NCBI GenBank assembly: GCA_029532415.1
Contig: JAQOTA010000014.1
Location: 310,001-374,000 of the forward strand
DNA from: Marasmius tenuissimus
Taxonomy: Eukaryota > Basidiomycota > Agaricomycetes > Agaricales > Marasmiaceae
Direction: 5' to 3'
Length of the DNA stretch: 64,000 nt
Part shown: piece by piece, positions 10,910-24,265 of the stretch
How positions within the stretch are numbered: position 1 is the first letter of the stretch
How the letters are laid out: each line of letters begins with the position of its first letter
Program-made: the position numbers and the translations under genes
The notes under the pieces: generated by a model
Seen by the model: only the letters and a program-made list of their open reading frames with translations
Told to the model about the DNA's origin: nothing
Databases searched by the model: none

Positions 10910-11985
10910 CTGAAACTCACTGTCCACCAGATACGACCAGCTGTGGACCACAATCAATCAGTTGAAAGGTTGTATGCTCAGAAAGGATTACACACACCCA
11001 TTAGCAAGGTCAATAGGGAGGTATATATGGCAGTGATTATCACAAGCACATTCATAATGTCTTGCAACCTCACAAATAGAGCATAATTTTGGTGCTGATA
11101 AGCTGCAGTCTGGATTGCATAGATAACAAAGCCTGTCACTGTTGAGAAGGTGAGAATGAGAGCCTTTGTTATATTATGAGTTACCCACTGTCTGTAACAA
11201 GCACAACAAAGGCAAAAGGATATAGGATCCATTTGCTATATCCCCAAATGGCATAGCAACAGTGAACCTAGTGGCAGTATAGGGTCCTCAAGTGTATGCG
11301 TTCACCTTTGACTGAAAGACCTACCATCAATTAATCAAAGATACAGCTAGGCAGCAAGCTGGTTAATTATGAGGGTGGGTAAAAAAGTGAAGCTCACCTC
11401 ATGATTGCAGAAGATAATGCACTCAAACCACTTGTTAGAAGCACAACCTCAGTGTTCACATTCCACCAATGCAAAGATCAACTCAAGAGCACATACAACC
11501 GGGCAGCCCAATCAGCAGGCCTGTTTCCACTTGAAAGGGTATTGAAGAAAGGGATATAATTGTTTGTCTTGACAGCATTGAATGTCATGAGAGTCTGGTC
11601 CATGGAGATCCACACAGTGGTAGCATTGTAGATGGTGGTCAGTATAAAAAGGGCAATGATCCATCTCATAAATGCTTTTGAGGCAGAAGATTCACGACGG
11701 TGCCAAAGGATGTTGAGAGATACCCCAAATAGAATGATATACATTCCTGTGGAGGTACTTGCATTAGTGGCAGCTCTTGAGCAAATGTAGGCATGGGTTC
11801 CAGCATACCATACACTAGGAACATCACCTGTAAATGGAATGGGGAATAGTCTTTGTCAAGGGAGATGGAGCTGTACAGGCATGGCAGGAGCTTACTGACA
11901 ACGTCCCAATAGGAAGGACAATGACTTGCCCAATAGAGGTGTAAGCTTCCACGGCTTGTTTTGCATTCTCTTGCTCCGAGGCCAT
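10910..11985 (-). pseudogene. 7TM membrane protein family, copy B (3'-truncated)
   Basis: Multi-exon minus-strand gene starting at ATG 11985 (MASEQENAKQAVEAYTSIGQ; exon 1 is 11985-11896 with donor GTAAG). A micro-exon encodes VMFLVY. The exon around 11745-11480 has TM1-TM2 with ILFGVSLNILWHRRE and a second hydrophobic run. After a TAA-containing exon comes the CYAIWGYSKWILYPF exon (about 11260-11160), a TM exon with VIITAIYTSLLTLLM (about 11150-10985), and the start of the GRIWW exon at about 10945. The downstream exons (LESG and tail) are absent. The TAA stands where copy D has CAA, a C-to-T change. Function is unknown; these proteins look like plasma-membrane or organelle 7TM proteins of Agaricomycetes. 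Confidence 0.7.
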
Positions 11986-11999
11986 GTTGCAGAGACTGG

Positions 12000-13350
12000 A
12001 GTGTTTTCAAAAGTTGGATAGAGGGGGGAATGACTGAGTTTTTAATCTGCTCCCAGTTTTATCTCTTGGGAGCAAGTATTACGGTAAACTTGGACTCTCT
12101 GAGCCACAAGGGAGTGTTCATCAGGACTGGGAGCTGTGCAACAGATCCTCTGATAACATCTCAGAGGGCTTATCGCAGTCACTCGGATTGAAGCGACCCA
12201 TATATGTTCATCTGATCTAGTACAATTCATACCGGTGGTACCCTAGCAAGCCGGTGCTCTTGATGGTGAATAGTGGTTCTATAATTGCTCGCTAAACACT
12301 GTAGGCTAAAGAGGGTTACTCCCCCATGTAAAGCGGTTGTGGGACTGGATGCTCTTCTGCTTGTTGGATATCAGACCTCAAACAATGCAACTACCAATGA
12401 GCATCTGCCAAATATGGCTGAGGCACGATTCTGACCGTTTGTGAGACATGACCGTCATTGAATGATGTACTCACTTCCAAAGGTTTCGAGAGATGATGAC
12501 AATCCCTTTTGTAGAAGTGTAAAGCATACCTGAGCTTGGAGCATTTCTGCCAGGCCTCGCCTCACTGCCGATGTCGCTTCGATTCATGCATGGTCCAAGC
12601 CAGTGATGGAAGAAATTTGTATCGTTACTCTTAGCTCTGTTGGTCATTCGAAATCTGTTTCCCCAGCGCTGCCGGAATCTCAAGCCCGATAGTGGTACAG
12701 CAGGCTGATCGTAGCCAAACATTTCTACTGAATACCGATATAAAAGGCTCAATAGCAACTTTTCAGATCATGTTGATCGGCGATACTGGTGCAGTTCAAA
12801 GTAGGAGATCCGTGGTTGTGCCTGCTGCGAATGGGTGACCAGAGCCCCCGCGATCTCCGAACTGCACCCACCGCCTCTGTCACGTTCGAAGGGTTCACAT
12901 CAATCTAGCTTTGGTCAACATGCGAATCAATGGAAGATGCATTGCATATAGCCACGCAACCATAGATGATTGATACCGCAATGAGATGACCAAGAGTTTA
13001 GGTGAAGGCCAGGCAAACGTGACAATAGTGGCAATGAGGGTAGTGGGAGCAATGAAGGTTATGGAGCGTGGACAGACTTTAAGATGGGTCTTGAATCCGG
13101 AACTGACCATGAGCTAACCTATTTTGTCGATAAGAGAAAGCTTGTTCCTAGCCTTCCAAGCCTCATTGGCTACAGAAACAAGGTAGAAGGAAAAGTCTTC
13201 AGACACTCCGACTTTCGTTACGGCCAAGTTAAAGTAGACGAGCACTACAGTCACCGGTGCGTCAGAGAAATGTGATAAATGTGACATACAGCATAACTTA
13301 TAATTTACCGGTATAAAAACTTTGGGAGGTAAATAGCATCAGGAAAAACA
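12000..13350. other. Upstream flank of 7TM copy B, dispersed repeat, no gene recognised
   Basis: The stretch about 12520-12710 resembles 33930-34110 and 54730-54910. Shared landmarks are ACCTGAGCTTG-A, a (G/A)TTTACGCATGGTC / ATTCATGCATGGTC block, and a CCCAGC.CC.CCAGAA.T run. The 7TM copies are therefore accompanied by a common upstream sequence. No reading frame is consistent between copies, so I do not call a gene. Confidence 0.4.
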
Positions 13351-13358
13351 TGGTCTGT

Positions 13359-13410
13359 GATTGACGCTGATTTTGGGTGATTGACGCTGAATAGGGCCGA
13401 TTGACGCTGA
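13359..13410 (+). repeat. Three 20-bp-period repeats with core GATTGACGCTGA
   Basis: GATTGACGCTGA occurs at 13359-13370, 13379-13390 and 13399-13410, exactly 20 bp apart, with different 8-bp spacers. A second short array (ATCAGCAAAA repeated) follows at about 13478-13505. The inverted form TCAGCGTAAATCA lies at 14924-14936. Confidence 0.85.
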
Positions 13411-15535
13411 TCCTGACATGGCTGCCGTATCATTCAATATCAACCATTTGCGCCATGTCCCTGAGATACTCTGCCATTATCAGCAAAAATCAGCAAAAAT
13501 CAGCATATCTCAACTGTTACGAATCTACCCACTATTCTTCACTTTTCCAGTCCCTTGGTCAACATCCCTTTGTTTCCACTTCTTTTCACACAGATACATG
13601 TCCCAGCATCACTTTATGATTCCCATTTCATTCTATGATGTTCCATATCATTCTTTCCTTGATACATTGCTACCTGTGTTCTTCACTGATGTATACATGG
13701 TCCCCTTTGATCAGATCCATAGATACATCATTTATCCCTTTCCAGTTCATTCCCATGATCAGTATACAGCTTAGGACTGTCATATATACTCATGGTCACT
13801 TTTAGATAGTTCCCCAGCTTGTCCATTTCGTCCATACCGCTTGCCCAGCTTGTGCTATGTTGAGGGTGTACTTGCTCAATAACTATCCCTTTCACCCTTT
13901 CACCCTAGTCCCAGATTGGATGGCCTGAGAGGTTCCCAGTCACAGAGGCCGTTCATGACATCAACCATTCTCAGCGGTTCATCTGTCGGGACCGGCACAG
14001 CAGCAGCAGGCATTAAAAGTTGATCAAAAGGAACTTTTTCTATTAGGGGGCTTGAATAACAAAATAACTAATGTATGATAAGAGAAGCTTGTAAGTAATT
14101 CTAACCATCCATAGCAACTGAGTCGATAGCGGGCAAGCTGTTTTGCCCCGAAGAACCTGGAGGACTATGGGTGTTGTGTTTGGTCAGAGTGGCACGTCAA
14201 AACCTCGACAGTTGAGCAGGACCTCACCTTTGTGTGAGCTCAAACAACTCTGTCATCAGTGCGTGGCACTTAAACCTGTAGTCCAATCAAATCCTTCACT
14301 ATGAGTTCAAGATCAGATCCGGATTGACCATGGTATCAGCAAGAAATGGCAAACCTAGGCAAATGAGGCAAAACGAGTACAAGGAATGGTGGGATGATGA
14401 CGGGGGAAAGTCAACACGTTGAACTGGGACAAGGGAGCTTTATAACGTACAATGGTGCGGTGACTTCGGATACTGCCGAGAAGAAATGCACAGGCTAGTT
14501 CTCACGTCATGCACAGTCTCCAAACTAAGTCTCATTCCGGTCATAGTTGCTCGTGCACTGTTCCAACGATTTTTGATTCTGGTGCTGGTTCATCACTTCA
14601 GCCGTGCCACGGCCAGCAGGTACAGGTAAAAATTTGAGAACACTCACGAAACTAAGCCATTAGATTGATTCTGCTCTCTCAGTCCAAGCCCGGGACATTT
14701 ATCCGGGCGCGTAGGCAGCCAGGACTCAACACTGGAAAGCCGTCACCAAGCTGTCACCACTTGTCAACAGGATTCTATTGGGGCGTCAAGCGCTTGTGGG
14801 TCGTGCCCAAATCGACGGAGTATCAGCAAAGTATCAGCCTGATTTTCCGTGTCTCAACATTGCTCGGCCCTTTTCAGCCCCCTGTCACCGGCGCCTCCAA
14901 AGATCTACTCTTGTCAGCCCCTGTCAGCGTAAATCAGGAAATCAACACATCAAGGGTTTTTCCTGATGAGGTAGGAAAGGATCTAGTAGGAAGGAGCGGA
15001 TCCTTAGACACAACCCAGTCGAACGAAATTCCTTTGATATTACTCGGGGACAACCTCTGCTCGAAGGCGAGGTTTAGAATGCCAGGCGAAATAGCTGATT
15101 GAACCCCAGAGTACGCATTGGCATACCCAGCCTGTGGACTCAACTGTCTGGCCTCCAGGCATCATCATTGACAAGGATAACCAAAGGCATGATAGGTGTG
15201 GAGCTCTTTGTGTGTTCTCCTCCTGCAGAGGGTAGCAATCTTTCGTGGGACCTGGAAGACCCTTAGCTTATGGAAGACGTTCTCGCGGCGATAACTTTAG
15301 TGAGAGGTCGTGAGAGTGAAGTCTGTGGCCTTTTTTGTCGATATCGATTGTTGCATTAGAATGAACTGTATTTGGGAGCTTGTCGGTCCGTCTGAGAGTG
15401 GTTGCTGCGAGGAGAGCTTAAATGTGGCGGTGGGGATGGAGGTGGGAGCCTTCCACTACCTTTAGGGACGGATGACTATGAGGTAACCACCTTAAAGATA
15501 TAAAGCGATGACAATACTCACAAGAACGAGCCACA
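13411..15535. other. No gene recognised; possibly an element bounded by inverted repeats
   Basis: Frames at 13418-13774 and 14665-15102 are open but show no known motif and have low-complexity, intron-like composition. The inverted copies of the TGATT(G/T)ACGCTGA motif at 13379 and 14924 bound about 1.55 kb. This could be a decayed DNA transposon, but no transposase is visible. Confidence 0.3.
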
Positions 15536-15539
15536 ACCT

Positions 15540-17050
15540 CAAGCTTCAATGTTCAGCCAGTAAATCTCCAATCATTCCTCCGCTGGCATATCTGAGGTGT
15601 TGATGAGCGGGTTGAACCTGGACAGGCTACAAGCACGAAGACATTTGGGGCGTCAACGAATCATTCCAGACAAAAATTGAAGCGCAATACTGCATCGGTA
15701 CGGAAATGAACCATGAGAGATGATACACAATTGACAAGAATCGGAAGGTCTGGGTCGGTACAAGTAACAACGCGAGACCATATTGAAAAGAAAGCAATGC
15801 ACTTCAAGAATGCGAAGACAAAAGCAAAAGCAACACAGAGAATGTTCCCTGCATGGCAGCATCAATTGAACGAGCTACTTCACTATCACCGCTGTAGCCC
15901 CTGCCAGCCCTCCGTTCTCCTACACCTCTACGAACTCCCACGTTGCTATGAGCAGCTCAAGTTCTTGCCCTTCTCGCGAGACCACGCCAGGGGTGATTGG
16001 TCCGATGTGCATGCTTGCCATTCCCATACCTATCTCCTGACGGACGCGCAAACAATATCTCCGCCAGGTGGTATGGTCCCAAAGCTGTTGTGGATGAGGG
16101 CGCCGGAGGACCTGTATTCGTGGAAGGCGATGTTCTCGTGGCAATATTTCAGTAGCGACGGGTCTTGACCCTGGGATCTCATTCGTTGGTATCGATCGTT
16201 TTGTTTCGACGGAAGAGCTGTGATAGAGGAACAGCAATGTTTCAGTGTTTATTGGCATCTGGGAGCAATTGCTGTATTGAGACGCGAGGCTTGACAACGG
16301 AGATGGTGGTGGAAGTGAAGAGGGTTCAGGCGCCGTCTGTTGTTCTTCCCTCCATACAGTAGGTATCAGAGCCCAAACATTGCCCAGACTTGCCTGATAT
16401 TGGCGCCGGCTTTTCAATCCAAATCCCCCGAGATGAAAGCATCCCAGCTTGTTCATCTAGTTCAAAGCATCCAGCTCCAAACCCGTCTAAGCCATCCAGA
16501 ATAGGAGATTTTCAACCCCAAAACCCTCAAAAGTTGCAGGAAAACCGAAGCCGCATCCCTGAAAATGATAGTGTGGGTTGGGAATCGCACTAACCAGCTA
16601 AATGAACACCCACCCGAGTTTATACTGCTGCCTATATTTGATGCCTTCAAGACAACGGATAAGGTGCCGAAAGCAGAGGATAACATCAACAAAGGGGTAT
16701 CCAGGCTCGAGTCAAGCAGCGGAAACTTGAAAGTATATCCAAGTTGTGTGTTAGATCAATAGAGAGAGCGAAGTCATCGGCTTTGTGCTAAAGAGAATTT
16801 CAGGGAAAGTGAGCTTCGAGACACCCTATTTCGGAGTTGATACAGCACTTACCATCAAGTTCTTCGAGTTGGGTGAAACACCACGAACGAGCAGTGGGAG
16901 AATCGCGGAAAGGTCGCGAACTTGAGCAGCCTGAGCTTCACTCGGATGTGAATAGATCGATGTAAGGGGGTGTTTGTATCGGGAACCCTAGCACTGGGTG
17001 CAGGATCACATGAGTTTATAGAGATATGCGAGACTGATGCTGAACTTTAT
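15540..17050 (-). repeat. Module S, copy 1, part 1 (unknown decayed gene on the minus strand)
   Basis: Aligns by eye with 58900-60240 (copy 3) and, more weakly, with 25830-26480 (copy 2). The best conserved coding-like feature is a minus-strand frame (16456-15920) containing NVWALIPTVWREE and ending REGQELELLIATWEFVEV and a stop. Copy 3 has VLALIPTVWREE and REGQELELP followed by VEV and a stop at the same places. Conservation of the C-terminal wording plus stop suggests a former gene of unknown family. Upstream frames disagree between copies, so every copy looks broken. Confidence 0.5.
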
Positions 17051-17059
17051 GCGGGGAGA

Positions 17060-18250
17060 TGTTAGCATAAGTGGCAGAACAAAGGGAAGAGTTATTTGAT
17101 ACCAAAAATGGACAGAAATGGGATAGAAAAGCCTGGTTTGGATTTTCTATCAAATCTCTCTCACATATGGGCCAAATTTAGTTCAAATATCTCTTGCATG
17201 GGCCACGAGAATCACGGTAAATTCTCCCCACATAAGTTTTCGCATCAATTCTACATTTCTCCCGGAACTTACGGGTCCTTGCACCCAGTGTAGGTCGACA
17301 TGGAGGTTGGTGTGAGTTACAAAAAACGAGTTTGGACCCACGCTCGGGAACGAGCGCCCAGACCGGACCGGTATTCCTTTCTCCGCAACCCATGTCATTG
17401 CCTTATGTGCTCGTTCCTCAGCTCAAAAGCTCAAAGCCCTTCAAGGATGCTGTGAATCGATAGGACCAATTATTTGGTACTCGAGCACTCCCTTCATAGC
17501 CGTAAAAATAGAACGGCCGCTCCGATTTTCAATCACGGTGTTTACAAGTGTGTCACAACCTGAACTCATACCTACAACTCCCGGACTTTAAAATCCTCGC
17601 GTCCGGTTCATTTTTCTATGATTTACCTTTAATCTTGGGATTGAAACTCGTGTCAAAAATTCAACCAAAGTCAAACTTACTTGTCATTCATCAATCATCA
17701 AGACTTGTCAAGCTTCGAGGTTCATAACCCAACACATGGGCCGCAAGCTGTATCACGCGTAAGCAGCGTCAAGAAAATCTCAATTACTACCGTTCTCGGT
17801 GGCCTCCTCTTGAAGATGGCTATCAACACGCAGGTAGATAGCGGCAGCCATTCTATGCTTTATCAATTTCACAGTCTCGTACATCCTCTTCACCAATTCT
17901 CGACTGGGAGGCAACCTTCAATGGATGTCCAGCTCACCGAACAGCTTTCCCGTGCCTTTGGGGCTGATAAAATCTCACCGGCTTCGGCCATTGTGGTCAA
18001 TCGTCGACTAGCTCCGAATATATGAAGCATTTTCTAACGTACGAGGCCTAGGACAACCCAAACGCTTTTGAATGGAGAATGAGGAGAAGGTGTCAGTTTG
18101 GGGAGAAATTGGGCCTGAGGATACACTAGGATGTTTCTGGTTGGGCCGATGAAGGTGAAGGTGAAGGGTATAGGTACGCGGTGGAACGGTCCTATAACCC
18201 GAAGCATCAGATAGCAAGTGGCTTGGGATCAAGATCAGCCCGCCGATGTT
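17060..18250. repeat. Module S, copy 1, middle part
   Basis: About 17180-17420 and 17660-18010 align with 60190-60330 / 60540-60890 and with 26470-26600 / 26830-27130. A minus-strand segment near 17880-17810 encodes an ELVKRMYETVKL-like stretch, matched by ELVKRTYGTAKL (60.8 kb) and ELVKRTYEDAKM (27.05 kb). It looks like a conserved exon of an unknown gene with no intact copy here. Confidence 0.45.
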
Positions 18251-19060
18251 CACAGCCATCGTGCTTGTTTTGATAGCTGGAGCACGAGTGGTAGCTGCTA
18301 GTATATCCGTAGCGATTCGGTCACGGCAGAGTGTATTTGCTTGCTAAAGACCGGATGCGACAAGGGAAGTCGTCCTTGCAGCAGACGTGTTCGCAATGTG
18401 AACCAGAAAACATGATGTTCAAGCACTAGTGGTGGGATCGGAACTGACATCTGAGGAAATGTCGATATTGGTGAATATGGGGCGGTGGGTTTCAAGCGAG
18501 ATGTAATCTATGTCGATGCGACTAGGTAGAATCCAACCTGGGGGTTCCTGTATTCTGAGGCCACTTCTTACCAGTGGCAAAGTGCCTGGAAACGACTGCA
18601 TTTTACAAGCTATATGTTAACAAGATACATAACTTACCTCGCCCTAGAGATCGACACCCCGAGACTCCATGTGGAACACAAGTACTCTGAGTGCTCAAGA
18701 GTGTTGCTTCAACGGACAGCCAGTTGAAGTTCAATCGTTCCTTCGAGCCTTCACATCTCTGGGGGAGGTGATTGGCGACGGGCGTGCGGGTCAATGGATT
18801 GCAGCAAATAGCAGATGCAGCACAATACAATATCACTAGAGCAAAAACAAGAAGAACGAGACATAAGTTCCAAGAAAAGGGACGGTAGGAGCGTATCTGG
18901 GTCGTTACAAGTAAGAAAGCGAGGAAACCTCAAGCAGAAAGTAGCATGCATCGAGAAATCGAAAATAAGCGAGAAAGATGGGATAATGGCTCGGATTCGT
19001 GATGTAGAGAACACTCCCTACGGAGCTTGCCCAGAAGGGAAAGCTACTAGGCATGATCGT
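18250..19060 (-). repeat. Module S, copy 1, part 2
   Basis: Strongly similar to 63230-64000 and to 27460-28100. The shared string includes AGTGGCAA(A/G)GT(A/G)CCTGGAAA and the minus-strand GTAAGTT donor-like site after CTAGGGCGAG (about 18640). Minus-strand frames are hydrophobic around 18870-18780 and could be a membrane anchor exon, but no family is recognised and frames are not consistent between copies. Confidence 0.5.
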
Positions 19061-22000
19061 TGACGAGGCTGACTACGGGCCAAGAGTTCCTCTTTAGCAA
19101 GGGGGCCGCGCGAACGATTTTCTCGCTCACCCGTAGGCCATGATTACAGCGCCATCATGTAACATTTGTGAACGGGCGTTGTAGCCTTCGTTACTGTGGG
19201 GTCCCTTCGACAGGATTGAGGATTTCTCTTCGAGGTTTCTCGACATGAAAGACAACAGGGATATCGGGGGAAGGAGAATATCAGAAACAAGCGAGTTCAC
19301 TAAAGCGGTGAACTGTGATGCTACTCTATAGGATTGAGTCAGTTCGACCTCCACTTTGGAGTTGGAAGCTGGAACGTATATCAAACCAACCGCAACCTCT
19401 AGCACATTCTCCCTCAGCGCGAATTCCACGAAACCCAACCAAATGCTCTTGACACGGTGGGATACTGCGCATTCTGCATCGACGAGAGCTGGAGAGACTT
19501 GCAATCAGGCTGCCAGAGACTCTTGTGATGAGGCGAAACACCTCATTCCCAGTCAGTTGAAGAACCAAGGATGACGAGATGTTAGGGCAGAGAGAATGGA
19601 TTTTACAAGTTCTGAGTTTTAATTGCCAAGTGGTTGTGGACAACGCCGCGTATGCTGACAAATCGACCTTGTTCGTTGTGTGCAACGTTCACCATTGTTT
19701 ACCGGCAGTACCGGGACAGCATCCTCAAAGCTAATAGTCGCCGACACTCGCCAATTCCGAAGTCAAATCGACCAACATAGAAGATATTAACAGTACAATC
19801 CAAATGGAGAACACTTTAGAAGGAGGCGGATAACTCGTGACTGTTCAGGTAGATATAAAGGTGAAGATGGGTGGTTGTCGGGTATGCCTTGGTCCATCAC
19901 AGTTCATCCCTCTTGTCAGCTGATTTTTTTTCATTGTAGGACTTCTTGTGGGCACGGATGACTGGCATCTCCATCCAGACCTTTAGCCAAATCTTCCCGG
20001 CGCCGAACATTTTCACTGAACTGTCGACCTGGCCTCCTGAATCTATCATCACGGCGAACTTTCCCTCCATCCTTTCGTTAACCCGCTATATGCGCTTACT
20101 AAGACTGCATCCATCGCTTCTGGGGTTGAACAGACGACGATGGTTAATGCACATATCTGCCTGCCTTCGCAAATGGTGTACCTTGGTGGGCTGCCATAGC
20201 AAGATACAACGAGTTATCCAGAACCGACACTCTACACTCTTCACCATCACATTGTTCTCAGCATCCGTTTTCCTTTCCGTAGGGCGATTATTTTGCGCCG
20301 AAGCCGTTGACCATCATCCCCAACCATTCGGAATCCTTTTATTCTCTTACGGGTAACGGCACCGCAGAAGGATCACGTACTCGATAACTACCCATAATTG
20401 GGTAGAAACTGCGGCTGCCTGAAGGTTGAAATTGGAGATAGTGATACTCACACCGCCACAGCCAGAAATCGAAGTTGAGGATCGAGAGGCACCGGAGGGC
20501 GCAACGAATAAAGTAAGTCCGGCCGTTTTTGCTCATGTTGACACCCTTCGTCTTGGTTGCTCGGCGGATTTCTTCGTGTATTCGTCGCCTTTTACCTTCT
20601 ATCTATTTCTTTCTTGTTCCCACTCCTCTCCTTTCTTCGTCCCTTGTCAATCTCGTGGCTGACCTAAACCTCCAGAGTCTGCTGGGCCCGATATACGTTT
20701 ATAATGTGCGCGGCATGTGTCGGGGTAAACACCTTCACCTCGTGTTCTACCTCATCATCTTTTGCCCATCATCTTTTGCCCATCCCTAGCTCCCTAATCA
20801 TCGAATTTCGGTGATCCTCGTCTGCACAGCTATATTCTTCATATGCATATCCCTACCTCTTACGTCTGAAGCGTTGATCCCCCACCACCTTCGTTCAGTT
20901 TCTACCGTTGATCCACAAGGATTCTACACCCCTTCTGTTGCTGAGCGTCGATTCTCCGGTGTCTTTTACTGCATCTCTTTGGTACGTCGCTAGGAGCATC
21001 CTGTTACGCGGCTTCGTCGTATTGTCCATTTGGCCATATATGCTATCTTTATTTCCTTGAGTTGTTGGACTGCTTGCAATAACTCGGATATATCTATCGT
21101 CCACCGCGGAGGCTGACGCTCTGAGCATAGCTCGTACTCTCGACGGGTCTGAAAGTCGAAATCGATAATACTTAGCGTCATCTAGCACAGAAATAACGAG
21201 CACACGAAGTGCCCTACCGATGGTTGCGGGTGGGCATATTCCCTAGATGGCCGGCATGAGGATGGGATGGAACATGCTGAATATCTTTGTATCAGTTGTT
21301 CAGGACTCCAGGTATTGGTGCATGCGCCTAGCTCGTCATCATCGCCATCACTGTTGCGTCTATCTCCCTCACCTGTGAAGAAGAGGAAGTGATGAAGTTT
21401 TCATGGAACCACCAAGTCAGCTTTTGGCGGAGTAACGAGCTTGCGGAGGCATGGAGAATAAGTATAGGTTACACTTGACATATTCTGAAACGTTGGGGCA
21501 CAAGATGATGGGTTTTATTGCACGGAAGGTTACGTCGGAACGAATTGTTGTAATCAACTTTCAGCTCTCAAAGCGCATCTTCTCTGTTTCTCTAGCGCAT
21601 GCAAAAGCTCTCGTCAGCCAATCTCACTCGTCGACAAGTTGCGTCGAAGACCTCTGACAATTGAGGCTGAGGATCCCCCCAAACAATCGAATATCACACC
21701 TACGAAGAAGGGTTCGCCAGGTTTGTGGACAGAAATCAGAGTATGGTCTTTGGACAACCAAGGGTGGCAATGAATTATCAGTCTCGGCCGTTTACGTTCT
21801 TGGATAGCAATTGAAGAGAGGATGCGATTTTAGAGACAGTTTGAGGAGAAAGTGGATCTGAGTGAGAGGGAGCACGAGAATGGTCGTAGGTGCGCCAATG
21901 CAGATGAAGAGGAGGGTACATGTACACACTGGAACGGTGCCGTGATCAAGATTGCGAGGCGCATTGATGGTGCGCTGCTTCCGCTAGCGTCCTTATCTCC

Positions 22001-22600
22001 TTCAAGGACTCGTCGCAATGCTAATGTAGATTCTCAACGGCCAGTGCGAGAACATAACCTAGGGTTTCTCGCTGGGGTGTAAGTAAGCCAGCTCTTTCTC
22101 GTGTCTTTTTTAATCAGTTTTTTCACGCGTTTCTTACACTTGCGTTTCTCGATCTCCGATCAATTGATGCTATTCGGTCTCTAAAAGATTCATCACTATA
22201 CCTCTCTCAATGCATAATCGGAGTGATTCACCTTAACTTCCTCACATTCTCCGACCCTCATCCACTGCGAGAAACCGAAGGCAAGAACAGATGGTATTCA
22301 AGGAACTCCAATCCCGTTACCGGTGTAGTCTCCCCCAACTCTGTTGAACAACGCACTGCTCAGACGGGCAAAAGCGGCTTTCAGCGTCACATTGGGTTGG
22401 TACCCCGTGTCAGATCTCGTTCGATGTGAATTAGGATAATTAGGGCGAGTAGACAGCGAGCTTAACGTATGGTAGAATCCTGAACCGGTCAGGAGGGTAT
22501 GTAAGGAAGGAGTTTCTTGTACACGGCTGGTCAACAAACTAAACGTCATCAGGAAGATGAGGTTTAGATTGATTACCCGCTATTTCGACGTCACCCTCTA
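19061..22600. other. No gene recognised
   Basis: Several open frames of 60-136 codons exist (for example 19946-20356 and 19127-19504), none with a recognisable domain. The part 21990-22290 resembles 53040-53330 (shared CTCGC(T/C)GGGGTGT(A/G)A and CTATACCTCTCTCAA blocks). The block with ACATTCTCCGACCCTC near 22240 recurs near 61655. These are dispersed repeats of unknown nature. Confidence 0.4.
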
Positions 22601-22604
22601 TACC

Positions 22605-24265
22605 TCACACCGCATCTCCGGTCATATTCAAGGGTAGTTTGTCCAGCATCTCGACTCTGCCCGCCGTGCCTCTTTCCTCGAGTCTCCCTAAAGATTGCCA
22701 AAGGTCGACAGTGCCATGGGTAGCCGTGGATCGTTGTTAAGAATTATGTGCTCCTTCGGCAAACTGCAGTGTTGAGACCATCTGATGAACACTTTCTACA
22801 GCTTGCCCATATGTGATTCGTACAATTATAAGTGTTGGAGCGATACCCTGGAATATCAGGCATGTCAGTTGAGCCAATCATTTGAATTAGAGGATAATTA
22901 CAAACTGCCATCTGAACGGCAACAACATTGAAGTCAAAAGGGATCCCAAGGCCATTGCTTTTGGGGCCTGCAACCATTTTTATGACAACATCGACCACCT
23001 GCGTGGCGGAGTAAAGAAGTCCAGATTCGAGACTAGTGCCAATTGACCATCAACCAGAGCAAAATAAAAAGAAAAAACCAAGATGTCAAGGCCAGGAACA
23101 TACATAGTTGCAACAACAATCTTGTATTTTGTGTAGGCTCTATTTCCGGTGATCCGCCCTATTTAACGGGCCGTCCACCAGATACGACCAGCTGTGAATT
23201 ACAATCAATCAGTTGAGAAGCTGTATGTTGGGAAATATATAAACATACCTGTTAGCAGGGTTAATAAGGAGGTGTACACAGCAGTGATTATCACAAGCAC
23301 ATTTATGATTCTGTTGGACCTTGTATGGAGAGTTATATCTTGATGATAATAAGCTGAGGTCAGGACTGCATAGACCACCAATCCCATCACTGGCAAGGGT
23401 TAAATCAGAAAGGATGAGCATTGTGGGTCTTTGTTGTACATGTGAGTTACTCACCATCTGTGACAAGGACAACAACAGCAAAAGGGTAGAGGATCCTCTT
23501 GCTATAGTCCCAGATGACATAACAGTGGTAGACCTAGTGGGTGTATAAGGCTCTAAAGTCTGTGGGTCTGCTGCCAGATGAAAAGATCTACCATCAAGTA
23601 ATCAGAGATACAGCTAGGGGGGCAGCCCTCAGGTCAATTAGTTGTGGAGGTTGGCAAGGAAAGTTGAGCTCACCCTGTGATAGTGGCAGAATATGCATTC
23701 AGGGCACTAGGTTGGAAGCATGACCTCAGTACATACATCAGATATGCACAGCAATCAATTCAAGAGTACACACTTTCGTGCAGCCCATTCAAAAGGCCTG
23801 CTTCCACCCAAGAGTGTTTTGAACAAAGGGATATAGTTATTCTTCTTGATGGCATTGAAAGCAATGAGAGATTGGTCCATTTGGATCCACATAATAGTGG
23901 CATTGTTGAAGGTGGTTAGCACAAAAAGGGAGATGATCCATCTCATGTATGATCTTGAGGCAGGGGATTTACGGCGATGCCAAAGGACATTGAGAGACAG
24001 CCCAAATATAGTAATATACATCCCTTTGAAAGACTCACATTAGTAGCAGCCCTTGTATAGAGAGTAACATGGTTTCTGACTTACCATACACAAGGAACAT
24101 AACCTGTCAACAATCAATGGGATGGGAAAAATATCTGTCAGAAGAGACTGCATTGTGTAGTCACAAAGAGTGGCTTACCAACAATGCAGTAATAGGGACA
24201 ATGACTTGCTCAATGGAGGTGTAAGGCTCTACAGCTTGTTTTGCAATTTCTTGCTCTGAGGTCAT
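22605..24265 (-). pseudogene. 7TM membrane protein family, copy C
   Basis: Near full-length minus-strand copy starting at ATG 24265 (MTSEQEIAKQAVEPYTSIEQ). Exons in order: N-terminus; micro-exon; TM1-TM2 with IFGLSLNVLWHRRK (about 24020-23780); a short exon reading SCFQPSALNAYSATIT; CYVIWDYSKRILYPF (about 23545-23455); TM exon with VIITAVYTSLLTLLTG; the GRIWW exon; and the last exon with LIIVRITYGQAVE and tail, stop at 22605-22607. The GRIWW exon has an in-frame TAA where copies A and D read CAA (motif RQVGQ), and the LESG exon reads out of frame. All introns are about 45-60 bp. This is a relatively complete but decayed copy. Confidence 0.7.

Noticed and set aside
13418..13774. 118-codon ORF
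   Set aside because: Composition is aromatic- and His-rich without domain, intron signals or paralogue; it starts inside the short repeat array.
14665..15102. 145-codon ORF
   Set aside because: No recognisable motif and no conserved copy; likely chance.
19946..20356. 136-codon ORF
   Set aside because: No domain, no signs of splicing or conservation elsewhere in the window.
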